Assembly: GCF_005222225.1 (NCBI RefSeq)
Contig: NZ_CP036536.1
Span: 582,001 to 646,000 of the forward strand
Reading direction: 5' to 3'
Source: Salinimonas lutimaris
GTDB lineage: Bacteria; Pseudomonadota; Gammaproteobacteria; Enterobacterales; Alteromonadaceae
Length of the DNA stretch: 64,000 nucleotides
Shown here: positions 54,885 to 63,646 of the stretch, in pieces
Numbering within the stretch: the stretch's first letter is position 1
Layout of the letters: each line of letters opens with the position of its first letter
Position numbers and translations under genes: made by a program
The notes under the pieces: generated by a model
The model's input: the letters and a program-made list of their open reading frames with translations, nothing else
Database searches by the model: none
What the model was told of the DNA's origin: nothing

Positions 54885-57800
54885 ATGGACAGTAAGCAAG
54901 CAAACGATAAAGCGTCACCGACTCCGTTTATTGTGGGGGTGGGATCTTCTGCCGGAGGTATTGAGGCGCTGATTAGTCTGGTATCCAACTTACCCGAACA
55001 ACTTAACGCCAGCCTGGTTATTGCCCAGCATTTGTCGCCCAGCCATAAAAGCCAGATGGCCGATATTCTGGCCCGGGAAACCAAGTTCAAGGTTAAAGAA
55101 ATACAGGACAACGTTCCCGTTGATAACAACTGTATTTACGTTGGGCCGCCCGGAAACCATATTGTGTATCGCGAGGCCCGGCTGCGCCTTGAGCCTAACC
55201 CACAGGATGTATCACCTAAGCCATCGGCAAACATTCTGTTTGAGTCGCTGGCTGATGAGCTTGGCGATCATTCTATCGGCATTATTCTGTCTGGCACCGG
55301 TAGTGATGGTTCCCGTGGTCTGCGGGCGATCAAAAGTGTTGGTGGTTTTGCCATGGTGCAAAGCCCGGAAACTGCCAAGTATGACGGTATGCCGTCAGCC
55401 TCATTAAAAGCGGTGGATGTGGACAGAGTGCTTCAGCCTGACGAGATGGGTCATGAAATTGCGAATTTTGCCAATAATATTGTCGATAGTTTTTTTCCCA
55501 ATTCAGAGGAAGAAAAGAACCGGCTGATGACCGAGCTGTACGACATTGTGCGTGACACCACCAAAATCGATTTCAGCTTTTATAAGCAGTCTACTCTGTT
55601 GCGCCGGGTCAATCGTCGTCTGATTGCAACCGACAGTGACGATTTGCCCGTGTATCTGGGCAAACTAAAAAAAGATCCTGAAGAAGTGCATGCTTTATCG
55701 AAAGAGTTGCTGATTTCGGTGACCAACTTTTTCCGGGACAAAGAAGCATTCAAATCAGTCCGTCGCTATATCGCCGATCTGGTGGAAGACAAAAAAGCCG
55801 GTGAGAATATCCGAGTGTGGATAGCCGGTTGTGCGACCGGTGAAGAAGCCTATTCCATCGGTATTTTGTTTTTAGAGGAAATGGCAGAAACAAACAAAGA
55901 TCTGAACCTGCAAGTGTTTGCCACCGATATTGACGAAAACGCACTGGGGGTAGCCCGTAAAGGTAGCTACTCTTCACACGCGGTCAGCAGCCTGGAGTCA
56001 GCGCTGGTTGAAAAGTATTTCCGCAATGAGAATGATGCCTATATTCCAACCAAAAAGTTGCGGGATGTCATTACATTCTCCCGTCAGGACATCACCCGGG
56101 ATCCGCCTTTTCTGCATCTGGATATGATCTCGTTTCGTAATGTCATGATTTATTTCAACACCGAATTACAACAACGGGTGTTGTCGCTATTTCGTTACTC
56201 GCTCACCAGTCATGGTATTTTATTTTTAGGCAAATCCGAGTCGATCGGTCTTAAAGAAGAATACTTTGTTGCGGTGGATCGCCGCAGCCGTATTTTTAAA
56301 GTCAGTGAAAGCTCCAAGCGACCGGCGGTTCCCCGTATGCTAAAAGGCGTGATTACGCCAAACCGGGTCAAAGAGTCATCCGGCAACAGTTATGAGCGTT
56401 TATTTAACGAAACCCTGATTCGTGAGTTTGGCCCCAGCGTGCTGATTAACTCGCGTTTTACGATTTTACACAGCCGGGGCAATCTGCAGCCATTTGTGAG
56501 CTTTCCGTCCGGGGCGCCTGATTTAAATCTTTCTAAGCTGATTATTTCAGAGCTGACTGCCGAGCTCATGTCAACATTCAACAAAGCCAAACGGAATGGT
56601 GAGGTGGTACTTAGCAGCCCCCGTCAGATTGAAAAAGACGAACGGCGCCACTGGAAGCTGGCTGTGATCCCGCTTGATGCGGATGAGTCAGATCTATACG
56701 TGGTGAACTTCAGACGGGTCGAAAACGAAACCGGCGTGGTGAACGACACCCGCTATGACACCGAAAATGCTGATATTGCTGAGCTGATTGCTGCCCGTGA
56801 GCAGTTGCAGACGCTGACCGAGGAAATGGCGGCCTCAGCAGAGGAGATGCAGGCCCTAAACGAAGAAGTGCAGGCTGCCAACGAAGAGCTGCAGGCTAAC
56901 AATGAAGAGCTGGAAGCCACCAACGAAGAGTTGCAGGCGACCAACGAAGAGCTTATCAGTGTTAACGAAGAAAGCATGCGCAAGTCCGCCGAGCTGACGT
57001 CAATCAACAGTGAGCTGGAAACCGTTTATAACACGCTGGATTTTCCGCTATTCATTTTCGATGAAAATCTGCGCCTGACTCGCACCAATGATGCGGCTAA
57101 CCAGCGTTATCATTTGAATAATGGTATCTATCAAAAGCACATTCCGGAGATGAACCTGCCGGATTATTTTACGGATATTGAACGACGTCTGCGCTCCACG
57201 CTGAAAAGCGGCGGCAAGATGAATCTCATCATCAAACCGGCCGATACAGAAACCCTGAACCTGTTTGTCACACCGCTTATTAACAATAAAAATAAGACAA
57301 CCGGTGTGATTCTGGTCATCATTGATAATTCTGAACTGGTGCGCGCCCACGAAGATGTGGAGAAAAATCAGCAGCAACTGTTATCCATTATGAATAACTC
57401 GCTGTCGATAATTGCTCTTAAGGATAATTCCGGACGCTATGAGTTTGTTAACTCGCGGTTTGAGGAAGTCTTTAACATCAGTGCCGATGAGGTGTTGGGC
57501 AAAACCGATACGCACCTGTTCAGCCAGAAAATGGCCAAAATGCTACGGGAAAAAGATCTCGACACCATGCGCTCGCTGGAACCGGTGCGAACTGTGGATG
57601 AATTTGCCAGTGAGGGTGGCAATATTATTTTAGATGCGGTGCGCTTTCCGATTTTTGATAGCGACGGCACTATCAAGTCAATTTGCACGCAGGCTAACGA
57701 TATTACCCGTAACCAGCACGCTAATGAGCAGCTGAAGCTGGCCGGTAAACTGTTTGACCGGGCGGGTGAGGCCATTGTGGTGACCGATCATGATTTTAAC

Positions 57801-59399
57801 ATCATTACCGCTAATCAGGGGTTTTCAGCTCTGACCGGTTATGAAACCAGTGAACTGGTGGGTAAACAGCCCCGCACACTGGGCGCCGAGTCTATGACGG
57901 AAGGCTTTTTTGAGAATCAGCAAAAAGCACTGGATGCGCATGATTACTGGCAGGGTGAGGTTGATTACCACCGCGCCGATGGCGAGCAGGTATCACTATG
58001 GCTGACCATTAACGGGGTGCGGGATGCCGACAATAACCCGATTAACTATGTGTATACCTACAGTGATGTCAACGAAATCAAAAGCGTTCAGCGCAAAATT
58101 GAGTTTCTGGCGACCCACGATGAACTGACCCGGCTGCCCAATCGCGGTGTGCTGATCGAGCGCTTGTCCTTGATGGTGGGGCAGGCGGTACAGCATGGCT
58201 CACAGTGTGCGGTGCTGTTTTTCGATCTGGATGATTTTAAAAATGTGAACGACACACTGGGCCATGATGTTGGGGACCTGTTGTTAAAGCAGGTTGCCCG
58301 GCGTATTCAAAAGTGTATTCGTGATACAGATACCCTGGCCAGAATGGGCGGCGATGAATTTGTGGTATTGCTGCAGGTGGAGTCGCTCGGCGAGGTCAAT
58401 GATGTTGCGCAGTCAATTATAGATGCAGTGGCCAGCCCGTTTGAGGTGAATGATCATAAGTTATTTGTGTCAGCCAGTATGGGTATTTCAGTATGCCCGG
58501 AAGATGGCAATGACAACTTTACTCTGCTCAAAAATGCAGACACTGCTATGTATCGGGCAAAAGAGCAGGGACGTAACCAGTTTCAGTATTTTACTCAGAA
58601 AATGAAAAATGATGCTGAGCAAAAAATGGATATTGAAAATGGTCTGCGCGATGCGCTGCAGGAAGAAGCCCTGCATGTTGAGTTTCAGCCCCAGGTAGAG
58701 CTGGCCTCGGGGGCAGTGGTAGGGCTTGAAGCATTGATTCGCTGTGACAAAGAAGTGGTGAATCAGGTGTCGGTGCAGCAGTTTATTCATATTGCCGAGC
58801 GGGGCCGCTTAATCGAAAGGCTGGGTCTGTTTGCGGTTGATTTGGTGTTTCAGCAACTTGCGCAGTGGCGTAAGCGGCACAATAATTTGCCGGTAACATC
58901 CATCAATCTATCGGTAAAACAGCTTGGCGATGACAGTTTTGTCACCGCATTGAAGGCGCTGTTAAAGCAGTACGATATTGCCCCGGCCCAAATTAAATTT
59001 GAAATCACCGAAACATCACTGGCAGAGTCCCCGGATAAACTACACAAGCAGCTAAATGCGTTAAAAGAGTTGGGCTTTGCTCTGAGTGTGGATGATTTTG
59101 GGGTTGGTCAGTCATCGTTATCTCTGCTGCGTCAGTTTCCGTTTACTGAGCTGAAAATTGATAAGAGCTTTATTCGCGATATTGCCAGTAATGAAGATAA
59201 TCAGATTATCACCAAGGCTATCATGCAAATGGCTGAGGCCATGAATCTGGATGTGGTGGCTGAAGGAGTGGAAACCGAACAAGAGCTCGACGTGCTTAAA
59301 ACCCTGAATTGTCAGGTGGTACAGGGATTTTATTTCTATGAGCCGCAAACCAGCAGTAAAACACTGGAGATACTGACTCAGTCAGTAGTAAAAGCGTAA
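54885..59399 (+). CDS. CheB-CheR-PAS-GGDEF-EAL multidomain signalling protein
   Basis: 1504 residues with no membrane helix. Domain order: CheB methylesterase (about 14-195) with its triad as Ser22 in GSSAGG, His49 in AQHLSP and Asp141 in GTGSDGS; CheR methyltransferase (about 200-472) with SAM motif IAGCATGEEAYSI; a PAS-like region (about 485-620); a long coiled coil with EELQAxNEEL-type repeats (about 632-715); three PAS-type sensors (about 715-830, 830-948, 950-1065); GGDEF (about 1070-1230) with intact GGDEF at 1155-1159 and RxxD I-site (Arg1146, Asp1149); and EAL (about 1250-1500) with EALIR at Glu1282, DDFGVG at 1403-1408, and VVAEGVETEQEL. Both c-di-GMP domains keep their catalytic motifs. 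There is no CheY-type receiver on CheB. Its partner receptor is unknown. The phytochrome gene follows after 22 bp. Confidence 0.93.
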   Translation: MDSKQANDKASPTPFIVGVGSSAGGIEALISLVSNLPEQLNASLVIAQHLSPSHKSQMADILARETKFKVKEIQDNVPVDNNCIYVGPPGNHIVYREARLRLEPNPQDVSPKPSANILFESLADELGDHSIGIILSGTGSDGSRGLRAIKSVGGFAMVQSPETAKYDGMPSASLKAVDVDRVLQPDEMGHEIANFANNIVDSFFPNSEEEKNRLMTELYDIVRDTTKIDFSFYKQSTLLRRVNRRLIATDSDDLPVYLGKLKKDPEEVHALSKELLISVTNFFRDKEAFKSVRRYIADLVEDKKAGENIRVWIAGCATGEEAYSIGILFLEEMAETNKDLNLQVFATDIDENALGVARKGSYSSHAVSSLESALVEKYFRNENDAYIPTKKLRDVITFSRQDITRDPPFLHLDMISFRNVMIYFNTELQQRVLSLFRYSLTSHGILFLGKSESIGLKEEYFVAVDRRSRIFKVSESSKRPAVPRMLKGVITPNRVKESSGNSYERLFNETLIREFGPSVLINSRFTILHSRGNLQPFVSFPSGAPDLNLSKLIISELTAELMSTFNKAKRNGEVVLSSPRQIEKDERRHWKLAVIPLDADESDLYVVNFRRVENETGVVNDTRYDTENADIAELIAAREQLQTLTEEMAASAEEMQALNEEVQAANEELQANNEELEATNEELQATNEELISVNEESMRKSAELTSINSELETVYNTLDFPLFIFDENLRLTRTNDAANQRYHLNNGIYQKHIPEMNLPDYFTDIERRLRSTLKSGGKMNLIIKPADTETLNLFVTPLINNKNKTTGVILVIIDNSELVRAHEDVEKNQQQLLSIMNNSLSIIALKDNSGRYEFVNSRFEEVFNISADEVLGKTDTHLFSQKMAKMLREKDLDTMRSLEPVRTVDEFASEGGNIILDAVRFPIFDSDGTIKSICTQANDITRNQHANEQLKLAGKLFDRAGEAIVVTDHDFNIITANQGFSALTGYETSELVGKQPRTLGAESMTEGFFENQQKALDAHDYWQGEVDYHRADGEQVSLWLTINGVRDADNNPINYVYTYSDVNEIKSVQRKIEFLATHDELTRLPNRGVLIERLSLMVGQAVQHGSQCAVLFFDLDDFKNVNDTLGHDVGDLLLKQVARRIQKCIRDTDTLARMGGDEFVVLLQVESLGEVNDVAQSIIDAVASPFEVNDHKLFVSASMGISVCPEDGNDNFTLLKNADTAMYRAKEQGRNQFQYFTQKMKNDAEQKMDIENGLRDALQEEALHVEFQPQVELASGAVVGLEALIRCDKEVVNQVSVQQFIHIAERGRLIERLGLFAVDLVFQQLAQWRKRHNNLPVTSINLSVKQLGDDSFVTALKALLKQYDIAPAQIKFEITETSLAESPDKLHKQLNALKELGFALSVDDFGVGQSSLSLLRQFPFTELKIDKSFIRDIASNEDNQIITKAIMQMAEAMNLDVVAEGVETEQELDVLKTLNCQVVQGFYFYEPQTSSKTLEILTQSVVKA

Positions 59400-59421
59400 A
59401 TTCATCAAGTAAGGGGCGGCT

Positions 59422-60900
59422 ATGGATGCATCCGAACTACTGGCCAACTGTGAAAAAGAGCAGTTGCACTTAACCGGGCATATTCAGCCTTTCTGCGGTC
59501 TGGTTCTGGTTGATGAGGAAAGCCAGGGCATCACGCATGTCAGTGGCAATATCGAGTCACTGACCGGTCTGCCGGCAGAGCAGATGCTGGGAGAGTCACT
59601 TGCAACGTTGAGCTGGCTGAGCGAGGAGGATGTGCAGCAACTGGCCCACGAGCCCGGAGCCCGGCAGTATTGCTTTTATCGTATGGTCAATGGTCAGGAA
59701 GTTCATTTACGTCTGTTACGCAGTGAGCAGGCCATTGTAATAGAGCTTGAGCCCGTGCGCAGTCGCGATGCCATGAATTATCACTGGCTGGAGTCTCAGC
59801 TGTATCCGCCGGCACAGGACAGCTGGACAGAGACACAATATTTTGATGCTTTATTGCAAACCCTGCATGAAGCACTTCCCTTTGACAGACTGATGTTGTA
59901 TCAGTTTGATTCTGACTGGGTCGGTGAGGTGGTGGCTGAGCTTAGTGAGCAGCAAACCGCGTATCTGGGGCTGAAGTTTCCGGCTTCTGATATTCCAGCT
60001 ATTGCTCGCAATATGTATTTTCAAAATCCCTCCCGGCTGATTGCCGATATCAGCGCCGACGCTGTGCCGGTGATTTCAGTCAACAACAGTACGCCAGACC
60101 TGACCTGGTCTGACAGCCGCAGTGTGTCGCCGGTGCATATTCAGTATTTAAGTAACATGAATGTGCAGTCGTCCTATTCCATTCCGGTTATCATTTCCGG
60201 CAAATTATGGGGAATTGTAGCCTGTCACGATGCCGCCACCAAACTTCTGGATGCCCAGCATCGGCACATTGCTGAGCGTCTGGTAAAGCACTTCAGTACC
60301 GTGTTTAATGGCTATCGCTCAAAACAGCGTCTGAGCATGTTGTCTCAGATTGAAACCAAGGTTAATGAAATGACGGCCGAGCTGAGCCGGCTGGAGGCTG
60401 ATCAGAGTTGTCAGTATCTGGCAGAAAGCCTGCTGGAGTATATGCAAGGGTCTACCGCGGCGATTTACCTGAATGATCAGTGGTATCAGGCTGGTGACCC
60501 CATTGACACATCCCTGTTAAATGCGCTGGATAAAAAAGTACAGCGAGATTTTTCTGACTTTATTTTCTGTACCCACAACATCATCGATGAATACGGTGAC
60601 AGTTTCAGTGAGCCTGCTATTCGCGGCATCATGGCCATAAAGCCGAACTTTGAATCATATACACTCCGCTGTTATGTGTTTCGTGTTCCCCAGGCGCAGT
60701 ACACGCAGTGGGCGGGAAACCCGGATAAATCATTGCAGCAGTCATCAGACGATGGCGTGTTATCGCCACGTTCCTCGTTTAAAAGCTGGACTGAAGTGCG
60801 TGGTGAAGCCAGTCGCTACTGGTCCCGGGAAAATGAACTGCTGGCAAAAAAGATCAGGGCGGTTATCCTCAGGCAAGCTGACAAGCTGCTGCTGGCGTAG
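59422..60900 (+). CDS. Bacteriophytochrome photosensory module without output domain
   Basis: 492 residues. Order: N-terminal PAS (about 8-110) with the probable biliverdin-attachment Cys10 in LLANCEKEQLHLTGHIQPF; GAF (about 135-300) with Asp190 in PASDIP, His239 in HIQYLSNMNV, and His269 in GIVACHD; PHY (about 310-480) with the tongue motif PRSSF at 449-453 and a Trp in FKSWTEV. These are the expected chromophore-pocket residues of a red/far-red bacteriophytochrome. After PHY the protein ends; there is no histidine kinase, GGDEF or other effector. The preceding gene, 22 bp upstream, supplies GGDEF and EAL and is the obvious candidate effector. AAGGGG lies before the ATG. No haem oxygenase for biliverdin is in the window. 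Alternative view: a degenerate phytochrome whose output was lost. Confidence 0.93.
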   Translation: MDASELLANCEKEQLHLTGHIQPFCGLVLVDEESQGITHVSGNIESLTGLPAEQMLGESLATLSWLSEEDVQQLAHEPGARQYCFYRMVNGQEVHLRLLRSEQAIVIELEPVRSRDAMNYHWLESQLYPPAQDSWTETQYFDALLQTLHEALPFDRLMLYQFDSDWVGEVVAELSEQQTAYLGLKFPASDIPAIARNMYFQNPSRLIADISADAVPVISVNNSTPDLTWSDSRSVSPVHIQYLSNMNVQSSYSIPVIISGKLWGIVACHDAATKLLDAQHRHIAERLVKHFSTVFNGYRSKQRLSMLSQIETKVNEMTAELSRLEADQSCQYLAESLLEYMQGSTAAIYLNDQWYQAGDPIDTSLLNALDKKVQRDFSDFIFCTHNIIDEYGDSFSEPAIRGIMAIKPNFESYTLRCYVFRVPQAQYTQWAGNPDKSLQQSSDDGVLSPRSSFKSWTEVRGEASRYWSRENELLAKKIRAVILRQADKLLLA

Positions 60901-60927
60901 GCAGCTGCATCCCGTTACGATAGAGCA

Positions 60928-60968
60928 TGTCCTGTCTATGACCCATATTTTGGGCCATAGACAGGACA
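60928..60968. other. Strong 41-nt hairpin past the phytochrome gene
   Basis: TGTCCTGTCTATG (60928-60940) pairs perfectly with CATAGACAGGACA (60956-60968). An inner CCCA/TGGG pair extends the stem after a single A-C mismatch. It lies between the stop codons of the phytochrome gene and the antisense GGDEF relic. No U tract follows on either strand, so it may be a terminator of another type, an mRNA 3'-end stabiliser, or a repeat element. Confidence 0.5.
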
Positions 60969-60971
60969 CCA

Positions 60972-61343
60972 TCAAACTTCTGGCGGCAATGCCAAATACG
61001 AGCCCAACAGCGCAATACCCTGCGAGTGTGAGTGCGCTGCCTGATAAATGGCCTCACACACGATTTCGGCCATCTGCCATGCTTGCTGTTCGGTGATACT
61101 GCCATAACTTTCACAAAATTCGTCATTACCCTGGCGAACATCAGGCTGCACGTCGAAGGTCAGTGTTGTGGCAATCTGAGTGATATACACCAGAGCCGGA
61201 TCGCCGGCGACAGGGCCGCACTGGTCATTGACGAGTTTAATATGGTCAACATCTTCCAGCATAATACTCAAACGGCACTAATTCAGACGCGAGGCAATAA
61301 GCACAGCGTGGCGACAATTCAGTCTTTGATCGCCGGCTCGCTT
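60972..61343 (-). pseudogene. Degenerate GGDEF-domain relic (GNDEF), interrupted
   Basis: An open frame from a TTG at 61271 to 60972 gives 99 codons whose product aligns by eye to a GGDEF core: SIMLEDVDHIKLVNDQ and GPVAGDPAL for the usual DxDxFKxxND and GHxxGDxxL, then RQGNDEF where GGDEF would be. The central Gly is Asn, and the DIDHF aspartate/phenylalanine pair is altered to VDHI. Upstream, past an in-frame TAG at 61280-61278, the same frame continues with DQRL and LIASRLN, fitting the N-terminal part of such a domain. The gene is therefore broken and its active site changed. It is antisense to, and directly downstream of, the phytochrome gene. The rest of the gap to 61521 shows no further gene. 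Confidence 0.6.
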
Positions 61344-61521
61344 TTGCTGGTGGAGTATAATGCTGTAAATTCCAGCGACATTAGAAGATGCTCTGCAAAT
61401 TATGAAAAAGACATGTGGGGGAGGTATGACAGTTCATATCCGGGGAGTCATCTCAATTTTCTTGATTATGTTTGAAGGTATGCGGCACGATATACGTTTT
61501 GCCTGAGCAGGAGAGATTCAC

Positions 61522-62190
61522 ATGGCACAGACTGGGATTGGTGAACAGACCAGGGTTATTTTATTCGACCACGATGGCACACTGATTGATTCGGAATCAG
61601 TGCATTTCAGATTATGGCAGCAGGTGCTGGATAACTACGATGTGGTACTCAATCATGCCTTTCACGACCAGAAGATGGCGGGTATTCCGGTAGACCAGAA
61701 TGCGGTAGATTTGGTGGAACATTTAAACCTGAGTGTACCTGCCAGTCAGCTGGCAGAAGAAAAACATGCGCTGACCCGTCAGTTTTTAAACGAGCAGGCG
61801 TTTCCGCTGATGCCAGATGCCGCCAGTGTGGTGCAGCAGGTTTTTGAGCAGGGCTACACGGTAGGTATTGTGACCGGTGGCAGCCGTCAGTCGGTGGATC
61901 AGACTCTGAGCCGGCATGGTTTTGATAAATGGGTAAGCGTGGTGGTGGCCGTGGAAGATGTCATCAGGAGTAAACCGGCGCCGGACTGCTATTTACAGGC
62001 ACTGAGCAAACTGGGCATTAGCGCAGAGCAGGCGGTGTCGGTAGAAGATACCATGTATGGTATGCAGGCATCGATCAGCGCACATATCCCGTGCGTGGTA
62101 ATACCCACTCCCAACTCCGCCGAACACGACTTCACAGGCGCAGCGGCCAGATATGACAGCCTGACTCAGTGGGTACAGGCTGAACTCTAG
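61522..62190 (+). CDS. HAD-superfamily phosphatase, beta-phosphoglucomutase-like
   Basis: 222 residues. Motif I is FDHDGTL with nucleophile Asp16 and acid/base Asp18, motif II IVTGGS, motif III lysine in RSKPAPD, and motif IV VEDTMYG. An alpha-helical cap lies between motifs I and II (about 25-90), giving subfamily IA, close to phosphoglycolate phosphatase or beta-phosphoglucomutase. The substrate is not predictable. AGGAGA seven bases before the ATG is a strong Shine-Dalgarno. It is probably transcribed from its own promoter, since the region upstream holds an antisense relic. Confidence 0.88.
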   Translation: MAQTGIGEQTRVILFDHDGTLIDSESVHFRLWQQVLDNYDVVLNHAFHDQKMAGIPVDQNAVDLVEHLNLSVPASQLAEEKHALTRQFLNEQAFPLMPDAASVVQQVFEQGYTVGIVTGGSRQSVDQTLSRHGFDKWVSVVVAVEDVIRSKPAPDCYLQALSKLGISAEQAVSVEDTMYGMQASISAHIPCVVIPTPNSAEHDFTGAAARYDSLTQWVQAEL

Positions 62191-62337
62191 GCCTGCTTTT
62201 TGCTAAACCGTTTAAACCGGTGGTGGCAGGTGGCCCGGACTGACTGGTCATAACACGAAAATCCGGGCGAAAATCCATTGAAATTCATAAAAAGTTAGCA
62301 AAAAATAGCGTGAGTAGAAAAATAGGATGAGTGCAGC

Positions 62338-63636
62338 TTGTCATTGTTAAAAATCGTCGGGACAGTGATAGCAAGCTGTCTGTTAATCATTATGCTGCTT
62401 GTGGTGCTGGCTATCGACAGTGAACCGACTGTGGACTCCCGGGCTGCCGAGCAGATCTCCGATGCGGATACGGTCAAACGGTTATTAGAGCAGATTCAAC
62501 AAAGCGTGGATGACCGGTTCAATGAACATGTTATCAAAGTCTCAGAGTCTCAGGTGGCCAGTCTGGTTGGATTTATGCAGCGGGCTGCCCCGTATTTTAA
62601 AGGTAATGTGAGCATTACTGATGAGCAGGGCACACTGGAAGCCAGTATTGCGGTACCGGTGTTATGGGGAAAAGGCTATATCAATGCTAATTTGCAAATT
62701 CTGCCTGATGACAAGCTTAATGTCGGCCATTTAAAAATTGGCAGCCTGACTATTCCAGGGCCGATAGCGGTTAGTCTGGGCGAATGGATCATCAATACCT
62801 ATACCGACAGTAATATTGGCTCACAGGCGAAACATCAGATTGCCCGGGTCAGTATGACGCCCTCGTCGGTGGCGGTGACCATTCGCCCGATGGATGGTTT
62901 TTTACGTAGCCTGAATGATGTCAGGGCGGGTCTTGGGGCGACAGAGCCCGACCAGCTGACCGAGCGCACGGCGTATTATCTGCGGTATATCGCCGGGCGG
63001 GACATTGCACTGGACCGCAAATCCCATTCTATTAGCGATTATCTGCGTCTGATTATGGCCCGGGCCCGTGAGCAAAGTCAGTCACCGGAAGATGCGGTTG
63101 CCCATAATAAAGCGGCGATTCTGGCGCTGGCTGTATTTTTAGGGCATCACCGGGTGGCCAACCTGGTGGGCGATGTCCAGCCGGATGTTGAGCACGCGCT
63201 GAAGCCGGCAGCACCGGCGACCTTGCGAGGCCGTTCGGATTTAGCCAAACATTTTATTATTTCAGCGGCGATCAAAATGTTGTCGGAGCAAAGTGTGACC
63301 TTCGCCATTGGTGAGTTTAAAGAGCTGATGGACCGGGGCATGGGCGGCAGTGGTTACAGTTTCATTGATCTGACTGCTGACTTAGCCGGCGTCGAGCTGG
63401 GTAAGGTGCTGGGCGATCCACAAACTGCACTGAGTGCACAGGATGAGCTGGCCAGAGTGTTTGATGAGTCGGTGTATATGCCAGATATTGATGGTCTGAT
63501 TGAAGGGCTGAGTAAGCAGGAGTTCACTACCCGTTACGATAAGGTGGACAGTGATGCTTATTTAGAAGAAGTTGCGCGAATTAAAGCCCGGCTGGCGCAA
63601 ATCCCTTTGTACCAGCATCTGGAACAGGGCGACTGA
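62338..63636 (+). CDS. Membrane-anchored hypothetical protein, 432 residues
   Basis: The start appears to be TTG at 62338, with AGGA ten bases upstream; the nearby ATG at 62327 is out of frame and stops within a few codons. One N-terminal membrane helix (about 8-27) anchors a large, presumably periplasmic body. Residues 45-210 are strand-rich (GNVSITDEQGTLEASIAVPVLWG, NVGHLKIGSLTIPGPIAVSLGEWI), and the C-terminal half is helical (AHNKAAILALAVFLGHHRVANLVG, LAKHFIISAAIKMLSEQSVTFAIGEFKELMDRG). I do not recognise a named family and find no catalytic motif. Its stop codon directly abuts that of the convergent gene at 63637. Confidence 0.72.
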   Translation: MSLLKIVGTVIASCLLIIMLLVVLAIDSEPTVDSRAAEQISDADTVKRLLEQIQQSVDDRFNEHVIKVSESQVASLVGFMQRAAPYFKGNVSITDEQGTLEASIAVPVLWGKGYINANLQILPDDKLNVGHLKIGSLTIPGPIAVSLGEWIINTYTDSNIGSQAKHQIARVSMTPSSVAVTIRPMDGFLRSLNDVRAGLGATEPDQLTERTAYYLRYIAGRDIALDRKSHSISDYLRLIMARAREQSQSPEDAVAHNKAAILALAVFLGHHRVANLVGDVQPDVEHALKPAAPATLRGRSDLAKHFIISAAIKMLSEQSVTFAIGEFKELMDRGMGGSGYSFIDLTADLAGVELGKVLGDPQTALSAQDELARVFDESVYMPDIDGLIEGLSKQEFTTRYDKVDSDAYLEEVARIKARLAQIPLYQHLEQGD

Positions 63637-63646
63637 TCAGGTCGCC
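63628..63646. other. Hairpin spanning two convergent stop codons
   Basis: GGCGAC (63628-63633) pairs with GTCGCC (63641-63646) around TGATCAG, which contains both stop codons. U tracts are poor on both sides, so it may limit read-through only weakly. Confidence 0.4.

Noticed and set aside
56780..57030. Repetitive EELQAxNEEL-type DNA as a mobile or satellite repeat
   Set aside because: It is in frame and encodes the coiled coil typical of CheB-CheR-PAS proteins.
60869..61141. 90-codon minus-strand frame overlapping the phytochrome end
   Set aside because: Basic and low in recognisable features; the neighbouring frame carries the GGDEF-like pattern, so this one is a shadow.
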